From: an uncultured bacterium
GTDB taxonomy: Bacteria > Verrucomicrobiota > Lentisphaeria > Victivallales > UBA1829
NCBI GenBank assembly: GCA_902802585.1
Contig: CADCMR010000002.1
Location: 1-64,000, forward strand
Length of the DNA stretch: 64,000 nt
Direction: 5' to 3'
Below, one piece after another: positions 51,571-58,921 of this stretch. Each line of letters opens with the position of its first letter. Position 1 is the stretch's first letter. Both the position numbers and the translations under genes were made by a program. The notes under the pieces are model-generated. The model searched no databases and was not told the origin of the DNA. It worked only from the letters and a program-made list of their open reading frames with translations.

Positions 51571-52755
51571 TTACTCCTCCTTCGCCGGACCGCCGCCTGC
51601 GCCGGCGGGCGCGGTCGGGGCGCGCTGCTGCAGGGGTTCCTGATTGACCTTCAGCCAGAGTACGGACTGGCCGCCGCCCTTCGCATCCACGATGAACTTG
51701 TCCTGCACGGGCGCAATGGCTTCGGCAAGGGTGTCGGAGAAGAGCGACACGAGCGTCGCCTTCTTGTTCTTGCTGTACTGGGCATAGATTTCATCGAAGT
51801 ACGACGCGTCGGCGGCGACTTCCTTCACCACGCGGAGCTTGTACGCGCCGGCGTCCGCCAGGATCTTCGCGGATTCGGATTTCGCCAGGTTCTCCTGCTC
51901 CACGCTGTACGTACGCGCCTCCTCCACCACGCGTTCGGCGTCGGTCTCGGAGAGCAGCAGCTCCTGGAACGACGGGATCGTGACGATCGGCGGAGCGGCG
52001 ATCTTGAGCGTGAGGTTTTCAAGCGTGATGCCGAAATCAACGGCGGCGATGCGCTCCACGAGCGCCTGCTTCACCGTCTGCTCATACTTCGCGCGGTCGT
52101 AGTAGGTCGTCTCCAGGTTCTGCACGGCGCTGGCGGAAATCACCACGTCGTCGAGCAGGTTCTTCAGCATGACGCGCGCCGTGCCGAGCGACGCCGTCTG
52201 CCCCTTGGTCGTGTCGGACTCCGCCGGGTTCTCGGTCGCGTCCGTGCTCAGGCAGGTCAGGTAGAATTTCTGCGGATCGGTCACGCGGTAGGTCATCACC
52301 CATTCACAGTGCAGGATGGAGTTATTCCCCAGCAGCACATAGCCGTCGGCGCCCGGGACGAGCTTCTCGTTCACTTCCGAAGGCTCGGACCCGTCCGCCT
52401 TCACGCCCTGGTAGTACAGGAACTCCGCGTCCATCGGCATGAACGCCAAGCTGGTGATCTCCTGCTTGTTGATCGGAATACGCACGATGCGGTTCACCGG
52501 GGAAGGCAGGAACCAGTGCCAGCCTTCCTTGCACTCCTGCTTGAACTTGCCGAACTGGAGCACGATCACGCTCTCCGTAGTCGTGTCCACGATGAACGAA
52601 CCGCCGAAAACCAGGAACCATCCCAGCGACACGATGATGAACGCCGCCAGGATGCCGAAAAACATCTTCAGCGCACGGGACAGGAAGTCCACGCCAGTCT
52701 TGAGCTGGCCTTCCCCCGGTCCGCCGGATATTGCTTGTTTCAGTTCTTCTGCCAT
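51571..52755 (-). CDS. SPFH/HflK-like membrane protein
   Basis: The 394 residues have one N-terminal membrane helix (ALKMFFGILAAFIIVSLGWFL) and a band-7/SPFH domain (VDTTTESVIVLQFGKFKQEC, WHWFLPSPVNRIVRIPI, VMTYRVTDPQKF). A coiled-coil stretch (DAERVVEEARTYSVEQENLA) and a Gly/Ala/Pro tail follow. HflK/HflC pairs form large rings in the inner membrane that regulate FtsH and organise microdomains. It is the second gene in the operon, after the HflC-like gene, which reverses the common hflK-hflC order. No FtsH gene is near. Confidence 0.82.
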   Translation of the reverse strand: MAEELKQAISGGPGEGQLKTGVDFLSRALKMFFGILAAFIIVSLGWFLVFGGSFIVDTTTESVIVLQFGKFKQECKEGWHWFLPSPVNRIVRIPINKQEITSLAFMPMDAEFLYYQGVKADGSEPSEVNEKLVPGADGYVLLGNNSILHCEWVMTYRVTDPQKFYLTCLSTDATENPAESDTTKGQTASLGTARVMLKNLLDDVVISASAVQNLETTYYDRAKYEQTVKQALVERIAAVDFGITLENLTLKIAAPPIVTIPSFQELLLSETDAERVVEEARTYSVEQENLAKSESAKILADAGAYKLRVVKEVAADASYFDEIYAQYSKNKKATLVSLFSDTLAEAIAPVQDKFIVDAKGGGQSVLWLKVNQEPLQQRAPTAPAGAGGGPAKEE

Positions 52756-52767
52756 GCCGGGCGCTCC

Positions 52768-53721
52768 TTACTTCTTCTCCGAGGAGGTTTTCTCCACGGC
52801 GAACGAATCGGACGTGCCGTTCAGGACGTCGAACGGCGCGGACTCGGTGCTGAGAATCAGCGTGGACTTCGAGGACAGGATCTTCTTCATCGCCTGGAGC
52901 TTGCGGAGGAACGTCGCGAGTTCGGGCTCCTTCGTGAACACGGCGTAATAGGACGCGGCTTCGGCGTCGCCTTCCGCCATCAGCGCTTTCGCTTTTGCCT
53001 GGGCCTGCGTGATCATCTTGCTCTTCTCCGTGTTGGCGAGCGTGCGGATCTCCTCCGCCTTTGTCTTACCCTCGTCGCGCTTGCGGGCGGCTTCCGTCTC
53101 GCGTTCCTGCTTCATGCGGCTGGCGATGGCGGCAGCGGTCTTCTCCGGGACGCCGATGGACGAGAACAGCACGTCGCTGACCTCAAGTCCGTATTTCTCC
53201 ATCACGTCGGGCGCGATCATTTCGAGGATTTCGGCGCGCATCTGCTCGATCTTCATCAGCTCGGGATCGGTGTTGATGAGCTGGTCGTAGTCGTACTTGC
53301 CGACGACCGCCGCTTTCGCCGTGCGCATGCGGCCGCCGAGGTACCCCAGCGCGGTCTCAAGCTTCGGCGCGGCTTCCTTGAAGCGTTTCAGGTCCTTGAT
53401 CCGGTAGATCACGTTCAGTCCGATCACGACCTGCTTCTGGTCGCGCGTGGTCGTCTCCTCAAGATGCCCGATGTTGCCGTCGAACGGGCGTTTGCGGATG
53501 TCGTAGCGGATCACCTGCTGGAAGGGAAGCGGCAGGCGCAGGTGAAGACCCGGCTCCGCCTCCTTCGTGATTTTGCCCATGGTCAGCACCAGTGCGCGCT
53601 CCGTGGCGGGCACCTGGTAGGTGAAAATCGCCAGCAGGAAAATAGCCGCCACGATAATGCCGAGGAGGATGGTGGGAAGATAGTAGCCTTTTTTCTTTTC
53701 AGGCTTCGGTGCATCTTTCAT
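52768..53721 (-). CDS. hflC: SPFH/HflC-like membrane protein
   Basis: The 317 residues comprise a membrane helix (about 14-34, LPTILLGIIVAAIFLLAIFTY), an SPFH domain (VPATERALVLTMGKIT, LPFQQVIRYDIRKRPFDG, QVVIGLNVIYRIKD), and a helical stretch rich in Glu/Lys/Ala (MKQERETEAARKRDEGKTKA) with the HflC-type AEGDAEAASYYAVFTKEPEL. It would assemble with the HflK-like neighbour into a membrane cage. It heads the eight-gene operon. The next start is 12 nt away. Confidence 0.85.
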   Translation of the reverse strand: MKDAPKPEKKKGYYLPTILLGIIVAAIFLLAIFTYQVPATERALVLTMGKITKEAEPGLHLRLPLPFQQVIRYDIRKRPFDGNIGHLEETTTRDQKQVVIGLNVIYRIKDLKRFKEAAPKLETALGYLGGRMRTAKAAVVGKYDYDQLINTDPELMKIEQMRAEILEMIAPDVMEKYGLEVSDVLFSSIGVPEKTAAAIASRMKQERETEAARKRDEGKTKAEEIRTLANTEKSKMITQAQAKAKALMAEGDAEAASYYAVFTKEPELATFLRKLQAMKKILSSKSTLILSTESAPFDVLNGTSDSFAVEKTSSEKK

Positions 53722-53750
53722 GATCCGGATCTCCGTTTCAAGTTGTTGTT

Positions 53751-53779
53751 ATGTAATCAGTTGCAATTCATATTGTCAA
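53751..53779 (-). promoter_or_regulatory. Promoter candidate of the SPFH/P1B/ABC operon
   Basis: Minus strand: TTGACA (53774-53779), 17-nt spacer, TTACAT (53751-53756), 30 nt before the ATG at 53721. A second AT-rich candidate, TTATAG near 53820, lies further upstream. The 319-nt gap 53722-54040 otherwise holds only a terminator and AT-rich DNA. Confidence 0.5.
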
Positions 53780-53980
53780 TCCGCCGCAAGGGCACAATGC
53801 GCCCGCGCACACGAATACATCCTATAATGTAGCTCATTTTTCCTTTTTTTCAACTTCCCCTGCCCCTTTTTTTGAAAAAAAACGTCAGAAAAACGATTCA
53901 AACACAATAGGTTTTTGCATTTTCGATTATGGAGCGATTCAAAATGTCTAAAGGAATCAGGGTTGTTTGAACGGAAAGAA

Positions 53981-54010
53981 CGCCCCGCCGGAACATGCCG
54001 GAACGGGGCG
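53981..54010 (-). terminator. Terminator hairpin after the lipoprotein gene
   Basis: CGCCCC (53981-53986) pairs with GGGGCG (54005-54010), with an inner CCGG/CCGG stem. The following minus-strand sequence is only moderately T-rich. Confidence 0.55.
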
Positions 54011-54040
54011 TGAAAACATCTATTCAAAAAAGATTCGCCG

Positions 54041-54745
54041 TTATTTCCTGTCAGGCTTAGCCTCGGCTTTTTCCTTTGGCAGGAATGTCAGTTTCGTGGA
54101 GACTTCGTAGTTCTTCGGATCTTTCAGCATCTCCAGGACTTCGGCGGGCGGATTCAGCACCGTGCCGTCCTTGTCGATTTGCGCCTTGTCCGTCACTTTT
54201 TTGACCTCAAGTCCGGTCGTGGCGAACTGCACGAACCCGACTTCCCAGCCGTCGTCCTTCGGCTCCGCCTTCAAAATGTACGAATACGGCTTCATCATGA
54301 AGACATACTCTGGGTTGAGCTTGGTCTGTTCCATAATGTACAGGTTGTCGAGCGCCATGAAGAAGAACAGCGTCCCCCCCTGCCGGAACGGCACGACGAC
54401 CACGGGCAGCCATGTCTCGGTCGGGGCTTTGTCCTTGTCGCCGCTGTCGGTCATCGTCACCATGCCGCGCAAGGCACACCCCTCGAAACTCTTTTTCACG
54501 ACAGTTTCGAGGTCTTTCGATTCCGTCTTGTACTCGCTGAACACGACTTTGATGTCGTCGTCGCTCGCCTTGAGCGTCCCGGCTTTCAGCAGCGCGGCGC
54601 TGACTTCGGCATCGAACATCTCCGCCTTGCTGTTGTCGTCGACTGGCGGATAGTACAGCGGGGTGATTCCGCAGGACGCGAAAAATAATACGGCACAGAT
54701 AGATGCGGCGAGGATGCGTCCGCCGCGGAACAGTGATTGCAGCAT
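54041..54745 (-). CDS. Lipoprotein of unknown function
   Basis: The start at 54745 (MLQSLFRGG) gives a lipoprotein signal with lipobox LFFASC (Cys25); the longer frame to 54823 adds Cys/Arg-rich sequence without a signal. The mature part of about 210 residues is mixed alpha/beta, with segments such as KVVFSEYKTESKDLETVVKK and TWLPVVVVPFRQGGTLFFFM. I do not recognise a family. It is transcribed alone, with a hairpin downstream and the predicted small RNA upstream. The 166 nt between RNA and gene contain AT-rich sequence but no promoter I would defend. Confidence 0.65.
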   Translation of the reverse strand: MLQSLFRGGRILAASICAVLFFASCGITPLYYPPVDDNSKAEMFDAEVSAALLKAGTLKASDDDIKVVFSEYKTESKDLETVVKKSFEGCALRGMVTMTDSGDKDKAPTETWLPVVVVPFRQGGTLFFFMALDNLYIMEQTKLNPEYVFMMKPYSYILKAEPKDDGWEVGFVQFATTGLEVKKVTDKAQIDKDGTVLNPPAEVLEMLKDPKNYEVSTKLTFLPKEKAEAKPDRK

Positions 54746-54911
54746 GGTCAAAACCTTTCTCCTGAATGGGGGTTCGTTCCGGCGGAAACAGAATCGGGGA
54801 GAGCATTCCGCCGTACATGACAATAGACCGTCTTTCCTCGAAAAAGTTCCATCTTTTCAGAGGTCTTTCCGGGAAAAAGAGATGCGGCGGCTCACACATC
54901 GCGTATTAGGA

Positions 54912-55017
54912 CAAAAAAGGTCAAGGCAGTGATTGCCAGCCTCCGAGGCACTGTTGAAAACACCTCTCAACCGGGGACCAATCCCCCGGCGGTTCTACGC
55001 AATCTAAACCTTGACTC
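54912..55017 (-). ncRNA. Predicted structured small RNA with own promoter and terminator
   Basis: On the minus strand, a roughly 105-nt transcript would start at about 55017 and fold into a closed three-way structure. Outer stem: GTCAAGG (55009-55015) with CCTTGAC. Second stem: GATTGC with GCAATC. Inside are two hairpins: CCGGGG...CCCCGG, and GAGG-TGTT...AACA...CCTC. The outer stem is followed by CTTTTTT, a terminator. A TTGCAT-16-TATATT promoter lies just upstream so that initiation falls at the base of the first stem. It does not match tRNA, 4.5S, tmRNA or RNase P RNA as I know them. There is no open reading frame of note. It lies in the 355-nt gap 54746-55100. Confidence 0.6.
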
Positions 55018-55024
55018 ATTTCTT

Positions 55025-55052
55025 AATATAGCCGTAATTATCGGGGATGCAA
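55025..55052 (-). promoter_or_regulatory. Promoter of the predicted small RNA
   Basis: Minus strand: TTGCAT (55047-55052), 16-nt spacer, TATATT (55025-55030). The expected start is about 55018, at the foot of the RNA's closing stem. Confidence 0.65.
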
Positions 55053-55100
55053 GCCTTTACCGGAAAGAAAAACTCCAAAAAAGTTAAGTTGAGACCGCGC

Positions 55101-55982
55101 TCAGTATTCCTTGATATTCAGCACCACCACCGGGGTCGCGACGCAGACGGACCAGTAGATGCACATCACGGCGAACGATTTGATGATGCTGTCCCAGTTG
55201 ACGGCGTCGATGGTGAACATCTGCGAATACCCGTCCATCACGCGGGTGATGAGAAACGGCCTGATCTCCTCCGTGAATTGCGAAAACGCGACCTGCATGA
55301 TGAAGCTCACGAAGAAGAACACGAGTCCGCCCGTCGCCGCCACGGTCATGCGCTTCACGAAAACCGAGATCATGAACGACACCGAGCTGATCGCGGACAG
55401 CGCGAACGCGGAGTAAAGCGTGGCAAGGAAATAGGATGCTATGGCCTTGTTCGCCGAGACCAGACCCGCCGTGGGAAATTCCCCCGGCACGCCCATGAAC
55501 AGGGTGATCTGCACTTTCGAGTAACCGAAGAACACGAGACCGATCAGCATCGTCAGCGTCGCGAAAAGCATCGAATAGAACAGAATGACGAGAAACACGG
55601 CGATGAACTTCGCGACCACGAACTGCGTGCGGGAGAACCCGCGCGACAGATACGCACGCAGCGTCCCGTCCTGCTGTTCACATGCGATGGCCTCGCCCGC
55701 GAACATGAACGCGAAGATAGGCATCACGACCCAGAACAGGATCTGGCAGGAGAAACGCGCGAACATCAGGCCGTCGCAGAGCGTGAGCGGTTCCGATGCC
55801 ATCATCCTCATGAGATAGGGCATCCCCTGCACCATCCCGTCGGCCGCTTCCGAAAACTTGTCCTGGAATTTCCAGTAGACAAAGACCATCATGACCATCA
55901 GGAACGCAAAGCCGATGAGCATGATGTAATGCTTCTTCTGGGACGCCATCTTCACGATTTCATGGTAGATCGACAGAATCAT
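55101..55982 (-). CDS. ABC-2-type transporter permease
   Basis: The 293 residues have six hydrophobic helices, beginning YIMLIGFAFLMVMMVFVYW and ending FAVMCIYWSVCVATPVVVLN. The loop GEAIACEQQDGTLRAYLSRG is typical of ABC-2 permeases. Its ATG overlaps the ATPase stop by four bases, so the pair is translationally coupled. Substrate unknown; drug, lipid or glycan export are the usual options. The gap after it contains no clear terminator before the small RNA. Confidence 0.85.
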   Translation of the reverse strand: MILSIYHEIVKMASQKKHYIMLIGFAFLMVMMVFVYWKFQDKFSEAADGMVQGMPYLMRMMASEPLTLCDGLMFARFSCQILFWVVMPIFAFMFAGEAIACEQQDGTLRAYLSRGFSRTQFVVAKFIAVFLVILFYSMLFATLTMLIGLVFFGYSKVQITLFMGVPGEFPTAGLVSANKAIASYFLATLYSAFALSAISSVSFMISVFVKRMTVAATGGLVFFFVSFIMQVAFSQFTEEIRPFLITRVMDGYSQMFTIDAVNWDSIIKSFAVMCIYWSVCVATPVVVLNIKEY

Positions 55983-56929
55983 GATTTCACCTCGTTTCTT
56001 ACGCCGGATTCCTTCCCGGTCAGCTCCAGGAAGAGACGTTCCAGGCGGTCCGGCTCGTTTTCGAGCATGGAGACCGCGAATCCGTTTTTCACCAGCGTCT
56101 CGTTCAGCTCGGCGGCGAATTCCGACTCCGTTTCCACGCGGAGGACGCCGGGCGCATCCTCTTTCCGCCGGATGGAGAGGATGCGCGGACCGAACGACTC
56201 TTTCAGGAGGGCTTCGGCGCGGTCGGGATCGTTGGCGCGGATGAGCGTCACGGGCGAACGCCGCAGGATGTCCTCCATATTTCCCTGGGCGACGATTTTG
56301 CCGTGGTTCAGGATGGCAATGTTGGAGCAGATCTTTTCGATCTCGCCGAGCATGTGGCTGGTGACCAGCACGGTCGTGCCGAGGTCGGCGCCGAGGTTAC
56401 GGATCAACGTCCGGATGTCCACGATGCCGTTCGGGTCAAGCCCGTTCGTCGGCTCGTCCAGGATCACGAACTCCGAATCCGGCAGCAGCGCCAGCGTGAT
56501 CGCGAGGCGCTGTTTCATGCCGAGTGAAAACTCGCGCACGCGGTGGTTCAGCCAACTCGCGATGCCGGTGTATTCCGCCAGCTCGGCGCGGCGCGCCTTG
56601 TAGCGTTTGCCCGTGCCGCGCGACAGGATGTCGAGGTTCTGGCGCGCGGTCAGGTCGGGGTAGAACGCCGGCGAATCCACGATCGCACCGGTCCCCTTCA
56701 GCGCCTTTTTCGGATATGCCTCCACGTCGATCCCGTTGACCGTCACGTGTCCCGAATCCGGGTGCGCCAGCGAGGTCACGATGCGCAGGAGTGTGCTTTT
56801 CCCGGCCCCGTTCGGACCGATGATTCCGAAGATGGTTCCTTTCGGGATGGACAGCGACGCGCCGTCGAGCGCGCGGAACTTCCCGAACGATTTCACCACG
56901 TTCTCTACCGTCAGTACATTTTCACTCAT
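55979..56929 (-). CDS. ABC transporter ATP-binding protein
   Basis: The 316 residues contain a full ABC domain: Walker A GPNGAGKST (38-46), signature FSLGMKQRL (about 134-142), Walker B FVILDEPTNGLDP and the H-loop VTSHML. A C-terminal domain of about 80 residues (RADDPDR-like and VRVETESEFAAELNETLVKN) is common in the drug/antibiotic-export class. It partners with the permease at 55101. Unlike the ATPase at 48308 its signature motif is intact. Confidence 0.9.
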   Translation of the reverse strand: MSENVLTVENVVKSFGKFRALDGASLSIPKGTIFGIIGPNGAGKSTLLRIVTSLAHPDSGHVTVNGIDVEAYPKKALKGTGAIVDSPAFYPDLTARQNLDILSRGTGKRYKARRAELAEYTGIASWLNHRVREFSLGMKQRLAITLALLPDSEFVILDEPTNGLDPNGIVDIRTLIRNLGADLGTTVLVTSHMLGEIEKICSNIAILNHGKIVAQGNMEDILRRSPVTLIRANDPDRAEALLKESFGPRILSIRRKEDAPGVLRVETESEFAAELNETLVKNGFAVSMLENEPDRLERLFLELTGKESGVRNEVKS

Positions 56930-56941
56930 AATGCGGCTTTC

Positions 56942-57631
56942 TCAGCATCCGGCGGCGTTTTGCGCGTCCGGCGCTGCGTTCAAATGGAAAAACCGGAGAA
57001 GCGTTCTGTTTTTCTCCGGGGAAACCCGTCTCGGGTCGGAAAGATAGATTTCGCGGTGCGCCTGCTCCGTCCGGACCAGTCCGTGTTCCTTCATAAACGC
57101 GTTCATGGCGGCGAACGTCTCCGGCTCCGTGTCGTAGGGACCGACGTGCAGCATCTGGACGGACGCGCCGTCGACGGACGATTCAAACGAGGCGCGTTCA
57201 AGCAATTCGGCGGGCGCCTTCTTCCGGGCGGATTCCATCGCGCGCGCCGTCACGTCCGGCGTCACGAACCACGGCTGGCGGATCATCAGCCGGTATTTGA
57301 GCTTCGTCTTGTCGAGCGCGCCGCCCCGCCAGGCATCCGTGTCCATCCGCCATACGCCCTCCAGCGGGAATACCGTGTACTCCTGATATTCCGGGGGCGT
57401 CCAGCCGCTTTTCGGCATCATGCGGATGGTGTAGGAGAGCGTGTAGAGGAGACCAACCAACGCCTGGAATTCCTCGCTGTCGGGCGAGCCCGCGCCCTCG
57501 ACGGCAAAGAACTTCATCTCCGGCACGTCGATGCGGACCGGACCGTTCTCCTTCGGCAGATAAAACGCCTTTTCCGTCTTGCGCCACTCGTATTTCGCGG
57601 CGGCGGGCTTCTTTTCCGTTTTCTTCGGCAT
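56942..57631 (-). CDS. GyrI-like small-molecule-binding domain protein
   Basis: The 229 residues fit GyrI-like proteins of the type found in Bacteroides and clostridia: VDVPEMKFFAVEGAGSPDSE-like opening (residues about 33-52), FQALVGLLYTLSYTIRMMPK, YTVFPLEGVWRMD, RLMIRQPWFVTPDV, and QMLHVGPYDTEPETFAAMN. The fold binds amphipathic small molecules, and such proteins often accompany multidrug exporters; here an ABC exporter follows 12 nt downstream. No DNA-binding domain is fused. The N-terminal 15 residues are Lys/Ala rich. I see no good Shine-Dalgarno site. Confidence 0.85.
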   Translation of the reverse strand: MPKKTEKKPAAAKYEWRKTEKAFYLPKENGPVRIDVPEMKFFAVEGAGSPDSEEFQALVGLLYTLSYTIRMMPKSGWTPPEYQEYTVFPLEGVWRMDTDAWRGGALDKTKLKYRLMIRQPWFVTPDVTARAMESARKKAPAELLERASFESSVDGASVQMLHVGPYDTEPETFAAMNAFMKEHGLVRTEQAHREIYLSDPRRVSPEKNRTLLRFFHLNAAPDAQNAAGC

Positions 57632-57656
57632 GGAAGTGTTTATTTTGAGGGGGGAA

Positions 57657-58292
57657 TCACTTTTTCGGGATCTTGAGCTTCTGACCGACCTGGAGCATGT
57701 CGCTCTTCAGGTTGTTCGCCTTCTTGATCTCCTGCACGGTCACGGTCTTCCCGTATGCCTCGCTGTACGCCTTCGCGATCACGGACAGCGTCGCGCCCTT
57801 CTGCACCTCGTAGATGTCGTAGTCGTCCGCGGCGGAAACGGGCGCGGGTACGGTCGCGACGGGCACCGGGGTGGCGGCGAGCTTGTCGATCTTGTTGAGG
57901 ATCGCCTTCATCTGCGCTTCACGGGCGTCGGCATCCGCGGCGGACTGGCGTTTCACGACCGCGATCTCATTCAGGAGCTTCTGGTTCGTCTCCTGGAGCT
58001 CCGCGATCTTGCGTTCCAGCGCGATCAGGCGCGTTTCGAGCTCGGCGTTCTCGTCCTGCACGGCGCGGAGCTGCGCCGCGGTGTTCCCCGCGAGCTCCTC
58101 CACGTAGGACACGATGTCGCGGCGGGTCCCAGTCGAGGCGGTCCGGTTCGTCGCGGAGGCAGTATTGGTCGCGCCGGACGCGGCGGACACGGGCTGGGGC
58201 GTCGCGCCCGCGGCTGGCTGCACGGTCTGGGCGGAAACGAAAGGCGCGGCGAGCGCGGCCGCGGCGAAAAGCGATATGACGGAAAATCTCAT
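57657..58292 (-). CDS. Secreted coiled-coil protein with C-terminal LysM domain
   Basis: A signal peptide (MRFSVISLFAAAALAAPFVSA) precedes an Ala/Thr/Ser-rich linker, a coiled coil at about 65-120 (AVQDENAELETRLIALERKI), and a LysM domain at about 163-210 (YEVQKGATLSVIAKAYSEAY ... MLQVGQKLKIPK). LysM binds peptidoglycan, so this is probably a periplasmic wall-associated protein. It heads a four-gene same-strand cluster (25 nt to the GyrI-like gene). The Ala-rich linker may be glycosylated, which is speculation. Confidence 0.88.
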   Translation of the reverse strand: MRFSVISLFAAAALAAPFVSAQTVQPAAGATPQPVSAASGATNTASATNRTASTGTRRDIVSYVEELAGNTAAQLRAVQDENAELETRLIALERKIAELQETNQKLLNEIAVVKRQSAADADAREAQMKAILNKIDKLAATPVPVATVPAPVSAADDYDIYEVQKGATLSVIAKAYSEAYGKTVTVQEIKKANNLKSDMLQVGQKLKIPKK

Positions 58293-58467
58293 GGAAAAGC
58301 TCCTTCAGTTCGAGGGTGGACAAGAATCATGCACTATACTTTAATCCGTAAACGCGAGAATGCAACCCGTTTTCCGCTTTTTTCGGGCGTATTTTCGGAA
58401 AATGATTTGATTTTCGGAGTTTTCGCGTTAAGGTAAATCACTTACTTTTCACATGGAGACAATGCTT

Positions 58468-58884
58468 ATGTACGACCGCATTATCAAATTCTTCAACGAC
58501 AACGACCATTTCGCCAAGGAAAACGGCATGGTCATCACCCGCCTCGAAGAAGGCGCCAGCGAGGCGGTCCTCACCGCCACAGAACGCCATTTCAACGGCA
58601 TGGGCATCATCATGGGCGGCGCGCTCTTCACGCTCTCCGACTTCGCGTTCGCCGCCGCGATCCATTCGTTCGGGTTCTGCGCGGTGGGCATGAACACCAC
58701 CACGGCGTTCCTGAAACCCGGAAAAGGCGTCCCCGGCGCGAAATTCACCGCCCGCGCCACGGTCGTCTCGAAGACCCGCCGCACCGGCGTCTTCGACGTG
58801 AACGTCTACGACGACGAAAACCGCCTGCTCGCCCACAGCCTCATGACCGGATTCATCACCGAAAAACCGCTCTTCGACGACTGA
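58468..58884 (+). CDS. PaaI-family hotdog thioesterase
   Basis: I start at 58468 (MYDRIIKFF), because GGAG lies nine bases before it; ATGs at 58453 and 58462 are too close to or upstream of this site. The 138 residues have the hotdog fold pattern HFNGMGIIMGGALFTLSDFA, in which the (N/H)G...GG..F..D motif of PaaI-type acyl-CoA thioesterases is recognisable. AVGMNTTTAFLKPGKG and TGVFDVNVYDDENRLLAHS complete the fold. It hydrolyses acyl-CoA; the substrate is open. The next gene is 37 nt downstream. Confidence 0.88.
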   Translation: MYDRIIKFFNDNDHFAKENGMVITRLEEGASEAVLTATERHFNGMGIIMGGALFTLSDFAFAAAIHSFGFCAVGMNTTTAFLKPGKGVPGAKFTARATVVSKTRRTGVFDVNVYDDENRLLAHSLMTGFITEKPLFDD

Positions 58885-58921
58885 TCCATCAACCTCAACA
58901 TTCACACCACCGGAGCACACC

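Noticed and set aside
46856-51643. A 1,595-codon open frame on the plus strand
   Set aside because: It is antisense to the P-type ATPase, ABC, and TPR genes, which have clear family motifs. Its product is His/Arg/Asp-rich without any domain. Long antisense frames are common in GC-rich genes.
54912-55017. The structured RNA as 4.5S, 6S or tmRNA
   Set aside because: The SRP apical loop, the 180-nt 6S rod and the tRNA-like end of tmRNA are all missing, so I leave the class open.
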